From an uncultured Peptococcaceae bacterium (GTDB taxonomy: Bacteria > Bacillota > Peptococcia > Peptococcales > Peptococcaceae), in NCBI GenBank assembly GCA_902462325.1, contig CABQBF010000067.1, forward strand, positions 1-12,911: DNA of 12,911 bases. Direction: 5' to 3'. The position numbers and the translations under genes were made by a program. This document shows, piece by piece, positions 7,485 to 12,911 of this stretch. The notes below the pieces were generated by a model. The model was given only the letters and a program-made list of their open reading frames with translations. It was not told where the DNA came from and did not search any database. The number at the start of each line of letters is the position of its first letter. The stretch's first letter is position 1.

Positions 7485-8705
7485 ATGGAAAACGAAACGA
7501 TGATTGAAATTCGTGATTTGACAAAGGTATATAAGATTTATGACAAACCCATTGACCGGTTGAAAGAATCCTTGAGTTTAACCCATAAGCAGTATTCCAA
7601 AGAGTTTTTTGCATTGAATGGGATATCACTAGATATTCTAAAAGGGGAAAGTGTAGGCATATTAGGCCGGAATGGTTCAGGAAAATCGACTTTGTTAAAA
7701 ATCATTACTGGCGTACTGTCTCCAACCAGCGGCAGTGTAAAGGTAAACGGGAAAATTTCCGCATTGCTGGAATTGGGCGCTGGGTTTAATCCAGAATATA
7801 CAGGCTTAGAGAATATTTATTTAAACGGTACGATGATGGGTTTTACTCGTGAGGAAGTGGAACAGAAGATAGATGGAATTTTACAGTTTGCAGATATCGG
7901 TGACTTTATTCATCAACCAGTAAAAACCTATTCTAGTGGGATGTTTGCTCGATTGGCTTTTGCGGTAGCAATTAATGTAGAACCGGAAATATTGATTATA
8001 GATGAAGTATTGGCTGTTGGCGATTCTAGATTTCAAATGAAATGTATTGAAAAAATGAAGGATTTAAAAGAGAAAGGCACCACGATTCTATTTGTATCAC
8101 ATGCGACAGAACAAGTAAAACGATTCTGTGATAAAGCAATTTGGATAAAAGATGGGATAGTACATATGCAGGGAGAATCCAGCCAAATTGTTGACTTGTA
8201 TGAAATTTATATGAAATATGGGGAAAGTTCAGAAATAGATTTGTTACTCACATTTGAAAATGAGGACACGTTAAATGATTTTCAAGTGCCTGAAGACAAT
8301 TCCATTATGGCTGCAATTATGAAAGTGGAAATGCCTAAAACACATTACAAGACATTTGATACTTTGGTTGTTGACGTAACTTACGAAATTTATGATGAAA
8401 AGATTGAAGATTTCCTACTTGGAGTTGCAATTTATACACTTGATAGGAAGGAATATATTTTTGGTCCAAATACTTTTTTAGATGAAGAAAAGATTCCTCA
8501 AAAAAGAGGACGGCATAAGGTGCAGTATGTAATTCCAAAGTTGTTATTATTACAGGGAAGCTATGTAATAGATGTTGGTTTATTTACGAATGAAGGAATT
8601 GTAATGTTAGACTACCGTGAAAGTATCAGTAGTTTCGATGTATCTAATTTGTATTTTTCGGAGGGTCAATTTTACATGGAACATCTTTGGAAAATATCAA
8701 AATAA
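7485..8705 (+). CDS. wzt: Polysaccharide ABC transporter ATPase, Wzt-like, with C-terminal glycan-binding domain
   Basis: This is the nucleotide-binding subunit that powers glycan export with the preceding permease. Numbered from ATG 7485 (406 residues), the ATPase has Walker A GRNGSGKST (61-69), the polysaccharide-type signature YSSGM (149-153), Walker B ILIIDEVLAVGD (169-180) and the switch histidine His206. Residues ~265-403 form a second, beta-rich domain that ends in FYMEHLWKISK, matching the position and length of the Wzt C-terminal domain. In E. coli O8/O9a that domain recognises the modified non-reducing end of the finished chain, so export depends on capping. Its presence next to a methyltransferase-bearing gene suggests the same logic here. 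Base composition drops towards AT from about 8200, near the start of this domain. The next gene follows after 11 bases. Confidence 0.94.
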   Translation: MENETMIEIRDLTKVYKIYDKPIDRLKESLSLTHKQYSKEFFALNGISLDILKGESVGILGRNGSGKSTLLKIITGVLSPTSGSVKVNGKISALLELGAGFNPEYTGLENIYLNGTMMGFTREEVEQKIDGILQFADIGDFIHQPVKTYSSGMFARLAFAVAINVEPEILIIDEVLAVGDSRFQMKCIEKMKDLKEKGTTILFVSHATEQVKRFCDKAIWIKDGIVHMQGESSQIVDLYEIYMKYGESSEIDLLLTFENEDTLNDFQVPEDNSIMAAIMKVEMPKTHYKTFDTLVVDVTYEIYDEKIEDFLLGVAIYTLDRKEYIFGPNTFLDEEKIPQKRGRHKVQYVIPKLLLLQGSYVIDVGLFTNEGIVMLDYRESISSFDVSNLYFSEGQFYMEHLWKISK

Positions 8706-8716
8706 TTTAAGTTTGG

Positions 8717-11700
8717 ATGTGTGTAAAAATGTCAATAGCTTTTGATCAATATCAGAGATATAAAAATGTACAAATAGTAGTTGATCAATTAAGGGAAGAT
8801 GGGCAATATTATCGCATTTTAGAAGTTGGCGCGAATGAACATAAAAATTTAGAAAAGTTTTTACCGCAAGATGAAATTTATTATTTAGATATTCAGTTAT
8901 CGGAAAACTTATTAAGCGATCCACGTTATTTTTTAGGTGATGCTACTGCGATGAATTTTGATGATAATGAATTCGATGTTATAGTAGCATTGGATGTGTA
9001 TGAGCATATTTCTCCAGAAAAGCGAGAATCCTTTTTATCTGAAGTGAATCGTGTAAGTAAGAATTTTTTTATCATTTGTGCGCCCTTTTATAGTCCAGAG
9101 GTAGTTAATGCTGAAATTAGAGCAAATTTGCTGTATAAATCAATATATGGAGTGGACTATATTTGGCTGAAAGAACATCAAGAAAACAGCTTACCGGATT
9201 TTGATGACACCAAAGAATTTCTTTTTAAACAGAATATTGACTTCTTTTGTTTTTCTCATGGTGATAGTAACATATGGGAACAGTTGATGAATGCGCATTT
9301 TTTATCGGTGAAGGATGCTTCTCTTGTATGTTATTGTGATGCTATTGATGACTATTATAATCAGTATATATTTGAAGAGGACTATGTAAATGATGCTTAT
9401 CGAAAATTTATTGTTGGTGTTAAAACACAAAAAAAGAAAAAGATAAGTTTCCCAGAAAAAATATTATTATCTGATAAAAAATATAAAAAACTGCATTTTT
9501 TATTAGAAAATTTTAATATGTTGTTTGGTAATAAAAACAATGACCAACTATATGCTGCAGTAAATCAAATGAAGGTCTATGAGACACATAATCAATTGCA
9601 GATTTTTTATGATTATGGAGAAGGCTTTTCTGAAGAGAATTCTTTTAAAGTTGCATACGGCGATTTTACATTTTCGTTGAGCCTGGCGATTCCAGATGCT
9701 GTACAGCAAATAAGAATTGATCCTGTTGAAGAGAAATTATGTATGATAGGTGATTTGCTTGTACAGAATGAGTATGGAATAATAGAACCTTTGTTAAATG
9801 GTGGAGAAATTTTAGGTAACTGCTATATTTTTGACTCTAGAGACCCCCAAATTCTTATAAATAGACGTGGCAATTGTTTTAAAACATTGTTTATTCAGGG
9901 GAAAATCTGGTTTTTAGAGATGTTAGAAATTCAAACGTTGGTAGGATATTTGCAACAAAGTAATATAACTAAAAAAGAATATGAAGAACGCTTGCAAGTA
10001 CAAGAAGCCCGATATAAAAATGATTTAAATGAAATAAAAGTAGAAAATGAAAATCTTATTCAGAATTTTGAAAACCAAAAAATACAATATGAAAAAATGG
10101 TGCGAGCACTAGAAAATAAAGAGATACGATATGAAGAAATGGTGCGAGAACTAGAGAATAAAGACATTCAATATAAAGAAACTACACAAGAAATTAAAAA
10201 TCTGAAGCAGGAGTTGAATCACTATCAGATTCATTATCAAGCGGCAATTAACCAACGGGAGGAATTAAAAACTCAGTTGCAGCAAGTGCAGCTGAGTTAT
10301 GATGTGATTTCCAATGCGAATTGTTGGAAAATGACAGCACCATTGCGTTATATACTAGATGGCACAAAACGAATTTTAAAAAGTAATAAGTATACGTATC
10401 TGTTTTGTAAAGGGCTAAAATGCTTGAAACAAAATGGATTTGCATATACCTGGGTCAAAGTGAAAGGGTGGAAAAATAATCGACTGAATTTTCAGAATGT
10501 ATTACAGCCGTTGTATACAGAATCGGAGTTAGAGACGCAAAAAAAATATCAATTTTCTAAAAATATTAAATTTAGTATTTTAGTTCCGCTTTATAATACG
10601 CCAGAACAATTTTTGCGTGAAATGATACAGTCTGTGTTAGATCAAACCTATGCAAATTGGGAATTGTGTTTAGCTGATGGTAGCGATGATAAACACAGTG
10701 ATGTTGAAAAAATTTGTAGGAATTATGCCAAAAAAGATAAACGTATTAAATATCAGAAGTTAGGAAAAAATTTGGGCATATCTGGAAATACAAATGCATG
10801 TATTGAGATGGCAACCGGTGAGTATATTGGGCTATTCGACCATGATGATTTATTGCATCCAGCTGCGTTATATGAAAATATGAAAGCAATTTGTGAACAA
10901 GATGCAGATTTTATTTATACCGATGAAAATACATTTCACAACAAACCCGAAGATGCTTATTGTCCGCATTTTAAACCAGATTATGCGCCTGATACATTGA
11001 GAAGTTACAATTATATATGCCATTTTACGGTATTTGAAAGAAAACTGCTTGAAAAAGTGGGTGGATGTCGTTCAACATTTGATGGTAGTCAGGATTATGA
11101 TTTGATTCTACGATTAACAGAACAAGCAAACCACATAGTGCATATCCCTAAAATTTTGTATTATTGGCGTAGTCATGCTAATTCTGTGGCTTCTGATATC
11201 TCGGCTAAACCATATACAATTATTGCTGCAAAAAAGGCATTAAAGGAGCATCTGGAGAGGTGTAGCCTGCAGGGAATCGTAAAAGATTCAAAGATTCCGT
11301 CAACATATCAAATTGAATATGCGATAAGTGGAAAAGCGTTGATATCAATAATTATACCCAATAAAGATCATATTGAAGATTTAGTAAAATGTATTCAGTC
11401 TATTATAGAAAAAAGCACTTATCCATACTGGGAAATAGTCATAATAGAAAATAATAGCGTTGAAGAAAAAACCTTTGAATTTTATAGAAAAATAGTAGAA
11501 GATCCAAGGATATGTGTTGTACATTGGGACGGAAAATTCAATTATTCGGCTATTAATAATTTTGGTGTCCGATATGCAAATGGAGAATATGTATTGCTGC
11601 TCAATAATGATGTTGAAGTTATCACACCTGATTGGTTGGAACAAATGCTAATGTTTGCTCAGCGTGGAGACATAGGGGCAGTAGGAGCAATGCTTTATTA

Positions 11701-12157
11701 TCCTGACGATACAGTTCAACATGCAGGTGTTATTTTGGGAATTGGTGGAGTAGGGGGACATGCTCACAAATATTTTGCAAAAAATGATTATGGCTATATG
11801 AGTCGATTGACAATCGCTCAAAATTATTCTGCAGTAACAGCTGCTTGCATGATGATACCGCGAAGTGTATGGGATGAAGTGAATGGATTGGATGAAAGTT
11901 TTGAAGTAGCCTTTAATGATGTTGACTTGTGTATGCGCATCCGTAAAGCGGGCTACTTGATTGTGTGGACACCTTATGCAGAATTGTATCATTATGAATC
12001 GAAGAGTCGTGGCTTGGAAGATACGCCAGAAAAAAAGAAACGCTTTGAAGGAGAAGTAAAACGGTTCCAGGAACGCTGGGCGAAAGAATTGCAGGCAGGG
12101 GATCCGTATTATAATCCGAATTTTACTTTAGAACGAGAGGACTTTAGTTTGAAATAG
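8717..12157 (+). CDS. Multidomain methyltransferase / coiled-coil / double GT2 glycosyltransferase, WsaE-like
   Basis: An 1146-residue cytoplasmic enzyme with five parts. (1) Residues ~10-125 are a class I SAM methyltransferase: ILEVGANEHKN (34-44, a motif I with Asn at the second Gly position) and ALDVYEH (91-97). (2) Residues ~291-410 are a beta-rich domain beginning HNQLQIFYDYGEGFSEE. (3) Residues ~419-528 are a charged coiled coil with 14-residue repeats, followed by NCWKMTAPLRY. (4) Residues 618-870 are a first GT2 domain with LVPLYN, FDHDD (707-711) and QDYDLILR. (5) Residues 874-1110 are a second GT2 domain with IIIPNKD, LNNDVE (962-967) and FNDVDLCMR. WsaE, the methyltransferase plus double rhamnosyltransferase of a Geobacillus S-layer rhamnan cluster, is the closest architecture I recall. 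The protein probably both elongates and methyl-caps the chain. ATG 8729 is an alternative start. Neither start has a good ribosome binding site. Confidence 0.9.
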   Translation: MCVKMSIAFDQYQRYKNVQIVVDQLREDGQYYRILEVGANEHKNLEKFLPQDEIYYLDIQLSENLLSDPRYFLGDATAMNFDDNEFDVIVALDVYEHISPEKRESFLSEVNRVSKNFFIICAPFYSPEVVNAEIRANLLYKSIYGVDYIWLKEHQENSLPDFDDTKEFLFKQNIDFFCFSHGDSNIWEQLMNAHFLSVKDASLVCYCDAIDDYYNQYIFEEDYVNDAYRKFIVGVKTQKKKKISFPEKILLSDKKYKKLHFLLENFNMLFGNKNNDQLYAAVNQMKVYETHNQLQIFYDYGEGFSEENSFKVAYGDFTFSLSLAIPDAVQQIRIDPVEEKLCMIGDLLVQNEYGIIEPLLNGGEILGNCYIFDSRDPQILINRRGNCFKTLFIQGKIWFLEMLEIQTLVGYLQQSNITKKEYEERLQVQEARYKNDLNEIKVENENLIQNFENQKIQYEKMVRALENKEIRYEEMVRELENKDIQYKETTQEIKNLKQELNHYQIHYQAAINQREELKTQLQQVQLSYDVISNANCWKMTAPLRYILDGTKRILKSNKYTYLFCKGLKCLKQNGFAYTWVKVKGWKNNRLNFQNVLQPLYTESELETQKKYQFSKNIKFSILVPLYNTPEQFLREMIQSVLDQTYANWELCLADGSDDKHSDVEKICRNYAKKDKRIKYQKLGKNLGISGNTNACIEMATGEYIGLFDHDDLLHPAALYENMKAICEQDADFIYTDENTFHNKPEDAYCPHFKPDYAPDTLRSYNYICHFTVFERKLLEKVGGCRSTFDGSQDYDLILRLTEQANHIVHIPKILYYWRSHANSVASDISAKPYTIIAAKKALKEHLERCSLQGIVKDSKIPSTYQIEYAISGKALISIIIPNKDHIEDLVKCIQSIIEKSTYPYWEIVIIENNSVEEKTFEFYRKIVEDPRICVVHWDGKFNYSAINNFGVRYANGEYVLLLNNDVEVITPDWLEQMLMFAQRGDIGAVGAMLYYPDDTVQHAGVILGIGGVGGHAHKYFAKNDYGYMSRLTIAQNYSAVTAACMMIPRSVWDEVNGLDESFEVAFNDVDLCMRIRKAGYLIVWTPYAELYHYESKSRGLEDTPEKKKRFEGEVKRFQERWAKELQAGDPYYNPNFTLEREDFSLK
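10073..10198 (+). repeat. Three in-frame 42-bp tandem repeats (14 residues each) in the coiled coil
   Basis: The units encode NQKIQYEKMVRALE, NKEIRYEEMVRELE and NKDIQYKETTQEIK (residues 453-494 of the large protein). Copies 1 and 2 agree at 34 of 42 bases, and copies 2 and 3 at 28 of 42, counted by eye. Fourteen residues equal two heptads, so each unit extends the coil without breaking its register. The pattern suggests duplication inside the coil, with copy 3 the more diverged. Confidence 0.8.
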
Positions 12158-12187
12158 TTTGTTTTTTTTAACCTAGAAATATATACT

Positions 12188-12203
12188 TTTATAAATTTAT
12201 AAA
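12188..12203. repeat. 16-bp perfect AT palindrome
   Basis: TTTATAAATTTATAAA reads the same on both strands. It lies 31 bases after the stop of the large transferase gene, in a very AT-rich gap. It could be an operator or a chance product of composition. No T-run makes it a terminator. Confidence 0.45.
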
Positions 12204-12229
12204 TAAATTGGCCTGATAGCCGATTTATT
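12202..12229. other. Hairpin between the glycan operon and the CotH-like gene
   Basis: AATAAATTGGC (12202-12212) pairs with GCCGATTTATT (12219-12229) over 11 bp, with one G-U pair, around the loop CTGATA. Only GGGAGTTTT follows, so it is a weak intrinsic terminator at best. An unpaired run of eight T (12162-12169) lies upstream of it. It may mark the 3' end of the operon transcript or form part of the leader of the next gene. Confidence 0.45.
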
Positions 12230-12320
12230 GGGAGTTTTAAAAGAAACATCTGGAGAAAAATTGAAATAAAAAATACATTCGGCAAAGATTAAAATGTAAA
12301 AATTTTCTACAAGCATAAAG

Positions 12321-12327
12321 AAGGGGG
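12321..12327 (+). promoter_or_regulatory. Ribosome binding site of the CotH-like gene
   Basis: AAGGGGG stands nine bases before ATG 12337. It favours this start over the in-frame ATG 12343, which would be 15 bases away. Confidence 0.65.
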
Positions 12328-12336
12328 AAAACCGTT

Positions 12337-12911
12337 ATGTACATGAAACAAAGTAGGAATAAATTTACATTCGTATTTATCATGATCGTGCTACTTTTAA
12401 TATTCTTTGCGTATCCTGCTTATGCAGTTGATGATAAGATGTTTTCCTGTTATGTAATAGACAGGCAGGATTGTAGAATCAATAGTTACTATGCGGAAGA
12501 AGATGGTATATATTATCTATTTTTAACGAGTAAGGAAGTACCAGACGATGTGGTGCTTTATGTGGATGATAGCATTACCACAACATCAGCAGGAATGTTA
12601 GATGAAGAGCATAATATAATTTCAGGCGCTTTTACAGAAGTGAACGATATAATAACACTGACCGACCGCGACGGTGGGACACATCAGGTTAAAATCATGC
12701 AATCCAATTTACCCAGTTTGTATATTCAATTAAATGATGTGGATTTGGAAGAGCTACATCAGGATAAAACAGTGAAATATTCAAGTAACACTTTAATTTT
12801 AACAGATCCCAGCAATGATGAAAACAGTCTTATAAGTGATTCTATTGAAATAAAAGGTAGAGGAAATAGTACATGGCAGCGGTTTGAGAAGAAACCGTAT
12901 CAAATAAAATA
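12337..12911 (+). CDS. Secreted CotH-kinase-like protein (5' part, runs off the window)
   Basis: The first 191 residues are visible. Residues 1-30 form a clear signal peptide: a basic start, a hydrophobic core IMIVLLLIFF, and a cleavage site after AYA at residue 30. There is no lipobox, so the product should be exported and released or bound otherwise. Residues ~34-165 look beta-rich (YYLFLTSKEVPDDVVLYVDD), like the region preceding CotH domains in surface proteins of gut Firmicutes. The segment IEIKGRGNSTWQRFEKKPYQ (170-189) is the characteristic beginning of a CotH domain. CotH proteins are atypical protein kinases first known from Bacillus spore coats, but many non-spore relatives are secreted or surface-bound with unknown substrates. 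The gene is separated from the glycan operon by 179 bases and is probably a distinct transcription unit. Confidence 0.85.
   Translation, partial: MYMKQSRNKFTFVFIMIVLLLIFFAYPAYAVDDKMFSCYVIDRQDCRINSYYAEEDGIYYLFLTSKEVPDDVVLYVDDSITTTSAGMLDEEHNIISGAFTEVNDIITLTDRDGGTHQVKIMQSNLPSLYIQLNDVDLEELHQDKTVKYSSNTLILTDPSNDENSLISDSIEIKGRGNSTWQRFEKKPYQIK

Noticed and set aside
11381..11992. Two minus-strand open frames (87 and 114 codons) within the second GT2 domain
   Set aside because: They mirror the strongly supported + strand transferase and show no family features.
1..12911. Search for insertion sequences, tRNA or rRNA genes and CRISPR arrays
   Set aside because: I saw no transposase-like product, no cloverleaf-type sequence and no spaced palindromic repeat array on either strand.

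Overview
The window reads as part of a surface-polysaccharide locus of a low-to-medium GC bacterium. Purine-rich Shine-Dalgarno sites (AAGGAG, AGAGGAG), ATG/GTG/TTG starts and AT-rich coding suggest the Bacillota. An ABC-exported glycan with an O-antigen-like transporter would suit an outer-membraned lineage such as the Negativicutes, but this is pattern recognition and no marker gene is present to settle it. All recognisable genes lie on the + strand.

Layout. Positions 1-790 hold no convincing gene. They contain five tandem 9-bp repeats at the left edge (4-48), a GC-richer island with a 12-bp palindrome, an AT-rich stretch, a strong rho-independent terminator (687-727) and a possible promoter with a perfect TATAAT (765-770). 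From 807 to 12157 runs one tightly packed gene string, with gene overlaps or short gaps. It encodes two family-2 glycosyltransferases (GT2), the four dTDP-L-rhamnose enzymes in the order rmlA-rmlD-rmlB-rmlC, an ABC exporter (Wzm-like permease and Wzt-like ATPase with a C-terminal glycan-binding domain), and an 1146-residue protein. After 179 bases with two symmetric elements, a separate gene begins at 12337 and runs off the right edge. It encodes a secreted CotH-kinase-like protein.

How the genes work together. RmlA, B, C and D turn glucose-1-phosphate and dTTP into dTDP-L-rhamnose. The two stand-alone transferases and the two GT2 domains of the large protein would build a rhamnose-containing (probably rhamnan-type) chain on the cytoplasmic side of the membrane. 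The large protein also carries a class I methyltransferase domain, a beta-rich domain and a coiled coil of about 110 residues. This recalls WsaE of the Geobacillus S-layer glycan cluster (methyltransferase plus two rhamnosyltransferases) and WbdD of E. coli O8/O9a (chain-end methylation plus a coiled-coil length ruler). The Wzt C-terminal domain would then recognise the capped chain end before export.

The most interesting points are the apparent fusion of capping, length-setting and polymerising parts in one polypeptide, a 14-residue tandem repeat inside its coiled coil, an unusual N-terminal ectodomain on the permease, a possible shared module between these two proteins, and a sharp base-composition mosaic over the exporter and large-transferase genes.
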